The notes under the pieces are model-generated. The model did no database searches. It was not told where the DNA came from and saw only the letters and a list, made by a program, of their open reading frames with translations. A stretch of DNA of 8,585 bases from positions 1-8,585 of the forward strand of contig CAYTAJ010000090.1 of assembly GCA_964435725.1 (NCBI GenBank). Direction: 5' to 3'. This document shows, in pieces, positions 1 to 6,240 of the stretch (position 1 is its first letter; the number at the start of each line of letters is the position of its first letter). The position numbers and the translations under genes are program-made. This DNA is from Litorimonas sp964435725. GTDB lineage: Bacteria; Pseudomonadota; Alphaproteobacteria; Caulobacterales; Maricaulaceae.

Positions 1-533
1 GCTTCGGATTGGAAATTCATTGTTTTGTAAGGGTTATCCCAATCCCCAATCACGCCGAGGCGTTTGAATTCTTCGCGCTGCACGTCGAGCCACTCCGCGG
101 CATATTCACGACAGCGTGTCCGAAATTCTGCGCCCGGCACGTCGTCTTTGCTGCGGCCTTTGCCGCGAAATTCTTCTTCGACTTTCCATTCAATTGGCAA
201 GCCATGGCAATCCCAACCCGGCACATAATTGGCATCATGGCCGAGCATTTGGTGGGAACGATTGACGATGTCTTTGAGGATTTTATTCAGCGCCGTGCCC
301 ATGTGAATATGGCCATTGGCATAGGGCGGACCGTCATGCAGCGTCCAAGGCCCTTTGGCATTTTGGGCCTTCCGCAGCTTTTGATAAAGGCGCATTTCAT
401 TCCAACGCTCAATCCAATGCGGCTCGCGCTTAGGCAAATTGGCGCGCATCGGAAAATCCGTTGTCGGCAGGAATAACGTCTCGCGGTAATCGCGTTTCGT
501 TTCACCTGTATCGGTGTTGGGTGAATCAGTCAT
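1..533 (-). CDS. ileS: Isoleucyl-tRNA synthetase, N-terminal part (cut by left window edge)
   Basis: Class I aminoacyl-tRNA synthetase that charges tRNA-Ile in the cytoplasm. Only the first 177 codons are present; the family is usually 900 or more residues. The minus-strand translation begins MTDSPNTDTGETKRDYRETL. It carries the Rossmann-fold signature GPPYANGHIHMGTALNK (residues 68-84) and the family block PGWDCHGLPIEWKVEE (105-120), which identify IleS rather than ValS or LeuS. The HIGH signature reads HMGT here. The ATG at 531-533 is the first possible start, because an in-frame TAA lies a few codons upstream and no ATG intervenes. No strong Shine-Dalgarno is visible before it. The upstream gene ends at 672, leaving a 138-base gap that holds a possible isoleucine-rich leader ORF, a hairpin and a TATAAT box. 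Identification is firm. Confidence 0.96.
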   Translation of the reverse strand, partial: MTDSPNTDTGETKRDYRETLFLPTTDFPMRANLPKREPHWIERWNEMRLYQKLRKAQNAKGPWTLHDGPPYANGHIHMGTALNKILKDIVNRSHQMLGHDANYVPGWDCHGLPIEWKVEEEFRGKGRSKDDVPGAEFRTRCREYAAEWLDVQREEFKRLGVIGDWDNPYKTMNFQSE

Positions 534-578
534 GGATAGCTCGGATAATTAGGGTGTTGAAAAAGGCAGTGGAAACTT

Positions 579-604
579 CCCGATACGCGACTTAGCGTAT
601 CGGG
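579..604. promoter_or_regulatory. Perfect 10-bp hairpin in the ileS leader region
   Basis: CCCGATACGC (579-588) and GCGTATCGGG (595-604) are exact reverse complements with a 6-base loop. On the minus strand the loop is TAAGTC and contains the stop codon of the possible leader ORF. No T-run follows directly on either strand; the nearest minus-strand run, TTTTT, starts 14 bases after the stem. A classic intrinsic terminator for the gene ending at 672 is therefore poorly supported. A 5'-leader regulatory structure for ileS or a protein-binding dyad fits better. Confidence 0.6.
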
Positions 605-639
605 CCAATAATTCGTATGATTATAGCCTCATTGAACAT
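592..639 (-). CDS. Possible Ile-rich leader peptide upstream of ileS
   Basis: A 15-codon minus-strand ORF reads MFNEAIIIRIIGPIR and ends in TAA. Six of the 15 codons are isoleucine (ATA, ATC, ATA, ATT, ATT, ATA), and five of them fall within codons 6-11. An AGG lies 8 bases before the ATG and could serve as a ribosome binding site (TAGGCGAAACCC then ATG). The stop codon lies in the loop of the hairpin at 579-604, and ileS starts 58 bases further on. Leader peptides rich in the cognate amino acid control ilv operons and, as pheM, a synthetase operon in enterobacteria. By analogy this one could sense charged tRNA-Ile. Against it, the region is AT-rich, which favours Ile codons by chance, and a TATAAT at 620-625 would place a promoter inside the ORF. 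Confidence 0.4.
   Translation of the reverse strand: MFNEAIIIRIIGPIR
620..625 (-). promoter_or_regulatory. TATAAT -10-like box before ileS
   Basis: The minus strand reads GGC-TATAAT-CATACG, an exact match to the consensus -10 element, 87 bases before the ileS start. The expected -35 position holds GCGAAA or its close neighbours, which do not resemble TTGACA, and there is no extended -10 TG. If active, it would start transcripts near 613, just before the 579-604 hairpin, and would exclude translation of the possible leader ORF. The two readings compete. Confidence 0.3.
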
Positions 640-671
640 GGGTTTCGCCTATCACACACATTTGAGAGCGT

Positions 672-1244
672 CTAGTTGAGACTTAAGTCATCCATGTCTT
701 CAAGACCGAAATAAATGCCTCTTTCGGCCGCATGTAAATCTATAAGATGGCGAATATCACGGGCTTGATTGAGATTCACAAGCGCATAAGCACCAATTAA
801 AAATATAAAAATCGTCGCAAGCACTGCGGCCAAAATCAAAATAGATAGAGCTACCATGTCATCATTATAGAAATTAATAATTGAAGCACCTAGACCATTG
901 GGGAGTAACTGGTGTGCTAGGGCCATAATACCGACGGGGATTGTGATGTTCCCAACCAATGTCATCCTAAAGGCGGCCGTCGCTTGCTCTTGATTAATCG
1001 CCGCGAATGTTCTGAGCTCTTTGATTTTTTGCGAAGGTAGATCTTTTAATATACTGATGAGTTGTGAAGCCTGTTGGCTGTTGCGTAATTTTGACAAGCG
1101 GTTTTTGTGTATCCGACTGCTCAGGCCTGTAAACCAAACCGCTCTTACATTCAGTCCATGCTTGAGTTTGAAAATGGCGACGATATTTTCCCAAGTCTCT
1201 TGCGTAGATTTTTCTTTAACGGTTTTAGGGTTGCTGTCAGACAT
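672..1244 (-). CDS. Hypothetical two-helix membrane protein (190 aa)
   Basis: I do not recognise this family. The 190-residue protein has a hydrophilic, basic N-terminal part (residues 1-93, with a likely amphipathic helical stretch around 50-80). Two hydrophobic segments follow, at about 94-114 (MTLVGNITIPVGIMALAHQL) and 130-156 (VALSILILAAVLATIFIFLI and on). A short charged tail ends LEDMDDLSLN. It is probably an inner-membrane protein. I chose the ATG at 1242-1244; a GTG two codons upstream (1248-1250) is equally open. Neither has a clear Shine-Dalgarno. The gene starts 37 bases after the preceding membrane-protein gene ends, so co-transcription is likely. A TTGACA lies at 1274-1279 but has no convincing -10 partner. 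Confidence 0.75.
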   Translation of the reverse strand: MSDSNPKTVKEKSTQETWENIVAIFKLKHGLNVRAVWFTGLSSRIHKNRLSKLRNSQQASQLISILKDLPSQKIKELRTFAAINQEQATAAFRMTLVGNITIPVGIMALAHQLLPNGLGASIINFYNDDMVALSILILAAVLATIFIFLIGAYALVNLNQARDIRHLIDLHAAERGIYFGLEDMDDLSLN

Positions 1245-1281
1245 ATACACTGAATCGACGTATCTGTGACGGGTGTCAAGT

Positions 1282-1662
1282 TTAACCCAAAGATTTGGAT
1301 TTCTTCTCCAACTCTTCCATAATCAACTCCCGCTTTATACGGGCGAGTGTGAAGCCAATATTGCGTCGTTTGATTTGCGCGCGCGTGATATAACCAAGTT
1401 TATGCCGATAACCGTCTTGGTACTTGCGGAGTAATTCTTTGTGCAGTCCCCTGACCATAAACAAATGCCCCCCTCGTATCAGGACAAAATAAAGCGTGAA
1501 GAAACCCACTATAACAGAATAATGATTGAGGTCTTTGCCTGCGCCCAATATCAATTTGAACGCAATTAATAATCCTATTAGAACCAACGCACTCGGCAAG
1601 GCGCACCAAAGAGCCCAATATCGCAGCGATAACCAATCACGTTCTAAGATTTCCGGGGTCAT
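1282..1662 (-). CDS. Hypothetical small membrane protein (126 aa)
   Basis: I do not recognise this family. A short N-terminus, MTPEILERDWLSLRYW, leads into two hydrophobic helices at about 15-39 and 47-68. The cytoplasm-like C-terminal half (70-126) is strongly basic and probably helical, with KRRNIGFTLARIKRELIMEE and then EKKSKSLG. By the positive-inside rule that half is likely cytoplasmic. The ATG at 1660-1662 has only a weak upstream purine signal. It lies 61 bases after the M48 protease gene and 37 bases before the next two-helix protein, in the same direction. It may belong to the same transcript. Its layout of two helices and a soluble charged domain resembles its downstream neighbour in reverse order, though no sequence similarity is evident by eye. 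Confidence 0.75.
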   Translation of the reverse strand: MTPEILERDWLSLRYWALWCALPSALVLIGLLIAFKLILGAGKDLNHYSVIVGFFTLYFVLIRGGHLFMVRGLHKELLRKYQDGYRHKLGYITRAQIKRRNIGFTLARIKRELIMEELEKKSKSLG

Positions 1663-1723
1663 ATGTTCTGATAACGCAATTTGACCAGAAAGCTATGAGG
1701 CAAAACGTCAATTAGATAATCGA

Positions 1724-2836
1724 TTATTCTTTATTCAGGTCTTCTTCAATTAAGTCAGCAGATACCGGTTCATAAGAAATACCATCAGCCTCTAATTTCG
1801 ATTCTATATTTTCTACACGCTTTCTAGACAGAGGGTGTGTCATCATCCATTCACCCGCTTCAGGTATGGGGAACTCTTCATTTATGCGGTTAAAAAATGT
1901 GACTAATCCATCTGTTCTTAAGCCGGAGGATTTTAACAACTCATATGAATAATCATCTGATTGCATTTCATGTTTACGAGAGAAAGAAAGAGAAAGAAGT
2001 GCTGAACCCTCAAGGACAATATCTTCAAGCATAGGCCCCGCATCACCGGCGACCAAAGAGACCAAAGCCGCCATGCCTAATGCGCGATATATTTGCTTTA
2101 GGCTGTGCTCTTCCACCACATGGCCAATCTCATGGCCTATAACAGCATTCAGTACATAGTCTTCCTCAGGGAACATATTGACGAGTTCATCCGTCAAAAC
2201 AATCGTTCCCCCCGGTAAGGCAAACGCATTTGGTCCCATATGTTCAGAGGTTCGAAATAAGAGATTATAGTTTGGCATACGCCGTTTTCGCATGGTTTCA
2301 CTCTCTGCTTGCGCAACAAGAACAGAGAATAACGCTTGAATATTTTCTTGCCGCTCGGGAGGTAACTCAGAGGGATCCATGAAGGCAAGGTCCATGGACT
2401 TGATAGTATTTTTATCAATCAACCTGATTGCTGCCTCTGGCGTCATAAAAATCGCAAAGGAGATAAAGAGAGGTATAACAAGAGAATAAAGGCCGAAAGC
2501 CAAGATCGGCGTAATGATTGCGAAGAGTATCAAATGCCAGCCCGTCTTCTCAATCTTAACAAGCCTTTTCCAAAACCCATTTGCTTTTATTTGATCGACT
2601 AAGTCATTTTGTGAAGTCTCGAAAAGGTAACTATTCGGTAGATAGATTTTACGACTTAAAGTCCCCAAAGGCGGGTCAATGCGTAGGTCTTTGAGCGTAC
2701 CTTGCCATACCGTCTGCCCGCCTTCCACGGTCAGTTTAACGTCATCCCCAATGATATGGAGCATCGCTTCGGTCGTTAAAGACGATTGCGGGGCTGAAAA
2801 AACTCCCGCAATCGTAAAGTTTAAAATATGGGTCAT
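1724..2836 (-). CDS. M48 family zinc metalloprotease, membrane-tethered
   Basis: A zinc-dependent peptidase of family M48, probably acting in envelope protein quality control. The gluzincin motif HEIGH is at residues 235-239 (H235 and H239 bind zinc, E236 is catalytic). The third ligand is E290 in SRKHEMQSDD, with D294 completing the ExxxD pattern. The typical C-terminal THPLSRKR is at 333-340. Residues 1-95 form a separate beta-rich N-terminal domain (SSLTTEAMLHIIGDDVKL, then GGQTVWQG) of the DUF7092 kind seen on some M48 proteases. A long hydrophobic stretch at about 101-131 makes one or two membrane helices before the protease domain. There is no signal peptide. The ATG at 2834-2836 lies 15 bases after the DUF898 gene with GCAGGG upstream. 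It is almost certainly co-transcribed with that gene. Substrate unknown. Confidence 0.92.
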   Translation of the reverse strand: MTHILNFTIAGVFSAPQSSLTTEAMLHIIGDDVKLTVEGGQTVWQGTLKDLRIDPPLGTLSRKIYLPNSYLFETSQNDLVDQIKANGFWKRLVKIEKTGWHLILFAIITPILAFGLYSLVIPLFISFAIFMTPEAAIRLIDKNTIKSMDLAFMDPSELPPERQENIQALFSVLVAQAESETMRKRRMPNYNLLFRTSEHMGPNAFALPGGTIVLTDELVNMFPEEDYVLNAVIGHEIGHVVEEHSLKQIYRALGMAALVSLVAGDAGPMLEDIVLEGSALLSLSFSRKHEMQSDDYSYELLKSSGLRTDGLVTFFNRINEEFPIPEAGEWMMTHPLSRKRVENIESKLEADGISYEPVSADLIEEDLNKE

Positions 2837-2851
2837 TATGCCCTGCTTAGA

Positions 2852-3910
2852 TTAGATACCTACATCGATATCGAAACCTTCCATATCAACATATTCAGAG
2901 GAAACGACACCGGCTGTTTCAACGACAGAACTTGTGTATCCGTCTAAGGAGTCTGCCGATTCTAAGGCTGTAACAGACGCCATATATTTGGCTAAACGCA
3001 CACGTCCCCAAGGAATAAGAAGACCAAAGCTCACTAAGGCTGCCAAAGTATTTGACACAACAATCCAAATGAAACGACCAGGATGTACATTGGATTTTAG
3101 GTGATGACGTTCATCCAAAACCGTTTGATTAAATAAGACATTTCTAATCCACGCTTGATAAATCAAAGTTGCAGGAACAACTACCAAAATCAAGCCAAGG
3201 TATAATCCCAATATGGCACCTATAAAGGCAGGGTTCTCGGCCATAGCATCAACATCACCACCCGCAAACGCACCCGATAGACCAGCCATGGCACCTCCAA
3301 ATAAGATAGAGAGAGCTATAAAACCGCCGATCCCAATCGCAATAGCGATTAAGAAGGGTGTATAATATTTGCCAATGTCACTGTCGAATTCAAATGATCT
3401 GTCACCATATTTACTATTATTCGTTACAAATCGATGGACGGACCGCGACACAAATGGCGTGCAAAGATACAGCGTAAACACATTCGCAATAGGCAGAACG
3501 AAGAAGCTTAAGAAAGCTCCGCCAGCTCCCCCGGTAAAATCAAATCTGACATTGCGATAGCTTGAAACGCGAGCATTAAACCTTAAGGCCCGACAGATAA
3601 TCCACGGTATACAGACCAATAATGCCAATATCCCAATAAGATACAAAATCGGACTAATGGCACTTAATACACCTAAGACGAGAAGTCCCCCCACGACGAT
3701 GAGACGACCGATAAATATTTGCATACCTGTCGCATGGTAATCAAAACGATGCTCGTCTAATTCCGTTTGACCGTAAAAATACTTTTTATCGCGGACTTTA
3801 GCCCAAGCCCCATAGATCCCTAACGTAACAATCGTTAGAAGGACATTCACGATCCAAATACCGAAATATTCTCCGGCTTTGCCATTAAACTTAAACTGAT
3901 GAAGTGTCAT
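2852..3910 (-). CDS. YjgN/DUF898 family multi-pass membrane protein
   Basis: An inner-membrane protein of the YjgN (DUF898) family, function unknown. The signature is near the N-terminus: EYFGIWIVNVLLTIVTLGIY (14-33), then GAWAKVRDKKYFYGQTELDE. I count about six or seven hydrophobic segments, at roughly 15-35, 64-84, 85-106, 132-152, 184-210, 228-250 and 279-299. The unit returns at 279-325 (RFIWIVVSNTLAALVSFGLL, then IPWGRVRLAKYM) and more weakly at 131-178, so the protein seems built from repeats. A soluble acidic tail follows 310. The start is well fixed by the strong ribosome binding site GGGAGAGGG (3915-3923), four bases before ATG. The M48 protease gene follows after 15 bases. YjgN-like proteins next to M48 peptidases are a pairing I recall from other proteobacteria, and it suggests a joint envelope role (inference). 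Confidence 0.92.
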   Translation of the reverse strand: MTLHQFKFNGKAGEYFGIWIVNVLLTIVTLGIYGAWAKVRDKKYFYGQTELDEHRFDYHATGMQIFIGRLIVVGGLLVLGVLSAISPILYLIGILALLVCIPWIICRALRFNARVSSYRNVRFDFTGGAGGAFLSFFVLPIANVFTLYLCTPFVSRSVHRFVTNNSKYGDRSFEFDSDIGKYYTPFLIAIAIGIGGFIALSILFGGAMAGLSGAFAGGDVDAMAENPAFIGAILGLYLGLILVVVPATLIYQAWIRNVLFNQTVLDERHHLKSNVHPGRFIWIVVSNTLAALVSFGLLIPWGRVRLAKYMASVTALESADSLDGYTSSVVETAGVVSSEYVDMEGFDIDVGI

Positions 3911-3928
3911 ATTTCCCTCTCCCTTTTA

Positions 3929-3960
3929 AAATTTGTGCGGGGAAGATAGCAACAAGTCAA
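3929..3960 (-). promoter_or_regulatory. Weak promoter candidate before the DUF898 gene
   Basis: The 82-base gap between folE and the DUF898 gene holds TTGACT on the minus strand (3955-3960), a five-of-six match to a -35 box. The expected -10 position holds only AT-rich sequence such as CACAAA or AAATTT at 3929-3937. A separate promoter for the DUF898-M48 pair is plausible because of the gap and the strong ribosome binding site, but the -10 is poor. Confidence 0.2.
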
Positions 3961-3992
3961 CCTCTGGAAGAGTGGTTTTTAACGATTTTACT

Positions 3993-4568
3993 CTAAATCT
4001 TACTGTCGCCTATAATGCGCAGAAATTCCATGCGCTGTTCTGCTTTATGGAATTGTCCACCCAAGGCAGAACTTATCATACGATGCGGGGTTTGGATGCC
4101 GCGCATTGTCATGCAAAGATGTTCTCCTTTCGCCATAACAGCGACATCGTCCGTCCCAAGAATCTCTTTCAAGTCTTCAGAAATATCGGATACGAGTTGC
4201 TCTTGTAGCGTCAATTTATGGGCATGCTTGTGGGCAATACGCGCAAATTTAGACAAACCAAGAACTTTATCTTCAGCAATATAGGCAATGGAAACGTCGC
4301 ACCAAAAGGGTAACATATGATGTTCACACATTGACCAAACACGCATGCCCGTCACAGCGACCATTTGATTATGTTTTACAGCGGCAAAGGTCGTATCCAA
4401 TTTACCGGCATCATATTCGATAAAGTCCCGCCAGAAATTCGCAATACGGCGCGGTGTTTCAATAAGGCCTTCGCGGTCGGGGTCTTCACCTAGAGCTGTA
4501 AGGAGTTCTCTAACAAGAGATTTTACTTTGGCATGATCAACGGATTTTCCATTTGAGGAATCAGGCAT
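3993..4568 (-). CDS. folE: GTP cyclohydrolase I
   Basis: Converts GTP to 7,8-dihydroneopterin triphosphate, the first step toward tetrahydrofolate and related pterins; a cytoplasmic homodecamer in the family. With the ATG start the protein has 191 residues. It shows GEDPDREGLIETPRRIANFW (27-46), the zinc site C81-E-H-H84 and C152 in GEHLCMTMRG, and SKFARIAHKHAHKLTLQEQL (106-125). The spacing of 71 residues between C81 and C152 matches the E. coli zinc cysteines (110 and 181). H83 and H150 match the catalytic histidines H112 and H179. All key residues are intact, so this is the zinc-type FolE. A GTG at 4587-4589 would add seven residues but has no ribosome binding site; I prefer the ATG at 4566-4568. 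It lies 87 bases after the DUF1499 gene. Confidence 0.96.
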   Translation of the reverse strand: MPDSSNGKSVDHAKVKSLVRELLTALGEDPDREGLIETPRRIANFWRDFIEYDAGKLDTTFAAVKHNQMVAVTGMRVWSMCEHHMLPFWCDVSIAYIAEDKVLGLSKFARIAHKHAHKLTLQEQLVSDISEDLKEILGTDDVAVMAKGEHLCMTMRGIQTPHRMISSALGGQFHKAEQRMEFLRIIGDSKI

Positions 4569-4599
4569 TGGCTTACTTTCTGGACGCACCTATGTTTTG

Positions 4600-4620
4600 A
4601 ACAAGTCGTCTTGTTTTTTT
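4600..4620 (+). terminator. Terminator-like hairpin in plus orientation, folE upstream region
   Basis: AACAAG (4600-4605), loop TCGT and CTTGTT (4610-4615) form a 6-bp stem followed by five more Ts (4616-4620). Read on the plus strand this looks like a weak intrinsic terminator, but no plus-strand gene precedes it. On the minus strand it has no T-run and would be a hairpin 32 bases before the folE ATG, after the DUF1499 stop. Either an end for antisense transcription over folE or a leader hairpin of folE. Confidence 0.35.
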
Positions 4621-4655
4621 GGATAGACGGTGCAGGCCTAGTTAGAGTGATAGAA

Positions 4656-5084
4656 TTAATTTGGGAGTGCGTTTCTAATAGCTTTGACACGCCTACGATT
4701 TACGCCGCGATCAGAATACCCCACACGAGAGGCCGAACGAATATGGCAGATGTCGCCCTCGGCTCTGACTTCGACATCATCGATAAATTTGAATATCCGG
4801 CTCATATAGGTCGCTGACAAGTAATCATCGGTTCTTGATGTAATTGTGCCCCCTGTGGCTTCGATGGCGATTGCGACATCCCGCAAACTCGCCTCCATCG
4901 GAGCAACCAGCTTTTCAGGCTGCGTATCAGGTTCGGAACTTACCGCATTGGGAGATGAAGGCACATCTGCCAAACGTCCATTAATCAAGCCTTTTGGCTT
5001 TCCCTTTTGAGACAGTATGCCCATAAGAATAAAACCTCCGGCGCCCAGTAAAAGCAGATAAAATAGGAACTTAAATACGATCAT
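4656..5084 (-). CDS. DUF1499 family membrane-anchored protein
   Basis: A 142-residue protein of the DUF1499 family, function unknown. An uncleaved-looking N-terminal membrane helix spans about 3-23 (FKFLFYLLLLGAGGFILMGI). A linker leads to PSSPNAVSSE (42-51), which corresponds to the family's SPNCVSS segment with the cysteine replaced by alanine. The conserved C-terminal block is present: YLSATYMSRIFKFIDDVEVR (88-107), then HIRSASRVGYSDRGVNRRRV (114-133). The domain most likely faces the periplasm, though topology is inferred. The ATG at 5082-5084 has only a weak GAAG upstream. It lies 51 bases after the YheT-like hydrolase gene and 87 bases before folE, all in one direction. The first half (24-65) looks disordered and lacks conservation signals. 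Confidence 0.88.
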   Translation of the reverse strand: MIVFKFLFYLLLLGAGGFILMGILSQKGKPKGLINGRLADVPSSPNAVSSEPDTQPEKLVAPMEASLRDVAIAIEATGGTITSRTDDYLSATYMSRIFKFIDDVEVRAEGDICHIRSASRVGYSDRGVNRRRVKAIRNALPN

Positions 5085-5135
5085 AACACTTCAATAGAGC
5101 GTTTCAGCGAGCGCGCCTAGTGTTAATCAAATGCC

Positions 5136-6233
5136 TTAATCAAAAACGATGTTGCTGATGTAATCATCATACCAAGTCGGCCCGGTCAGGCTTTGGAAAA
5201 ATCCGTTATGCCCGCCATAGCGATGTATGATGGATTGCGCATTATCATTGAGATGAAGCTTCAAAATGTCTTCTTCCGGAATCATACCATCATCTGAAGA
5301 CGTGATAATCGAGATGGGCACCGGGCAATTTTCCAGATCGTGCGGGTCAACGCGATAAGCGTTAAAATAGCTCTCCATATCCGGATAATCCGAATATTTG
5401 GGCAAGAGCTTCTGCGTGATGCCCAAGACGCGTTTTTCCTTCAACATAGCGTCAAAATCATACAGGTGCGGATAGAGCGCTTGTTTTTTTCTCAAAGAGC
5501 GTGTCCATTTTTTTAGGAAATAACGCCGGTAAAGCCAATTGATATCCACAAGAGGCGCGGCCCCCCAAGGATCAACGACAGGACTGATGGCAAAAATATG
5601 CTTCAAGTTTTTGATTGTCAGGTCACGCAAAGAGCGTGCAATCCGAAGCGAAAAATTCCCGCCCAAAGAAAAACCGACAATATAAACCGGTGCACCTTCG
5701 GCAAGGTTCGCGGCTTGTTTCACCGCATCAAAAACCTCGTTAAATAACGTCGAATAAAACACGCCTTCATTCAAATGATGGCTATTACCATGATCGCGAT
5801 AATTCAGACGAAAAACCGATGCACCTTGGTCATAAACATGACGACCGCCAGAAACAACGTAAGTTGAATCCTGTGACCCCTCCCAACCATGCAGGAAAAT
5901 GACGAGCGCTTTATTTTTGGGATTTGGTGAATAGCTGCCCAGTAAGCGCACACCGTCTTCACACTCGATAATACGGTCTTGGGCGACATCCAACATGGGA
6001 TTAGGGCCGCGTTTGCGAAATTTCATACTGGCCAAGACTGTTTGCACAATTGAAGGCCGCATCCAAATAGGTGGGATAAAAGGAGACCATTCGGGATCGG
6101 ATATCAGTTTAACTGGAGATATAGCTTCGTCTGTCGCTGTATCAGAAACCGGTGTTTGCGCAGGCGCATTTTCAGCCCTAGGTGTTTCCACAGGCGGCGT
6201 TTCAGACCGAGGCTGTTCAGTACTTGTGTTCAT
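5136..6233 (-). CDS. YheT-like alpha/beta hydrolase
   Basis: A serine hydrolase of the alpha/beta fold, closest in style to the YheT/COG0429 group; substrate unknown, probably a carboxylic ester or lipid. The oxyanion strand reads VIFLHGWEGS (111-120). The nucleophile elbow is GFSLGGN (187-193) with S189. The acid is D314 or D315 in ITSSDDGMIP, and the catalytic histidine is H342 in YGGHNGF. WYDDYI near the C-terminus follows the histidine. Residues 1-40 are a low-complexity tail rich in Pro, Thr and Glu (ETPPVETPRAENAPAQTPVS), with no signal peptide. The ATG at 6231-6233 is preceded by GATAGGCATAA, a modest ribosome binding site. The gene follows a strong terminator, so it likely begins a new transcript running to DUF1499 and perhaps folE. 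Confidence 0.92.
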   Translation of the reverse strand: MNTSTEQPRSETPPVETPRAENAPAQTPVSDTATDEAISPVKLISDPEWSPFIPPIWMRPSIVQTVLASMKFRKRGPNPMLDVAQDRIIECEDGVRLLGSYSPNPKNKALVIFLHGWEGSQDSTYVVSGGRHVYDQGASVFRLNYRDHGNSHHLNEGVFYSTLFNEVFDAVKQAANLAEGAPVYIVGFSLGGNFSLRIARSLRDLTIKNLKHIFAISPVVDPWGAAPLVDINWLYRRYFLKKWTRSLRKKQALYPHLYDFDAMLKEKRVLGITQKLLPKYSDYPDMESYFNAYRVDPHDLENCPVPISIITSSDDGMIPEEDILKLHLNDNAQSIIHRYGGHNGFFQSLTGPTWYDDYISNIVFD

Positions 6234-6240
6234 TTATGCC

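Noticed and set aside
9..476. Long plus-strand ORF of 155 codons at the left edge
   Set aside because: It is antisense to ileS, whose minus-strand frame carries unmistakable synthetase motifs; the plus-strand protein shows no family signal.
579..604. Intrinsic terminator for the gene ending at 672
   Set aside because: The stem is perfect but no T-run follows it on the minus strand within 13 bases.
1706..1711. TTGACG as a -35 box for the 126-aa membrane protein gene
   Set aside because: It matches an alphaproteobacterial -35, but no acceptable -10 is found at 16-18 bases.
1716..1727. Palindrome ATAATCGATTAT at the M48 stop codon
   Set aside because: It is a perfect 12-base palindrome but has no loop or T-run and overlaps coding sequence; probably chance in AT-rich DNA.
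5085..5124. AACACT/AGTGTT arms in the gap before the DUF1499 gene
   Set aside because: Six-base arms separated by 28 bases with no other support.
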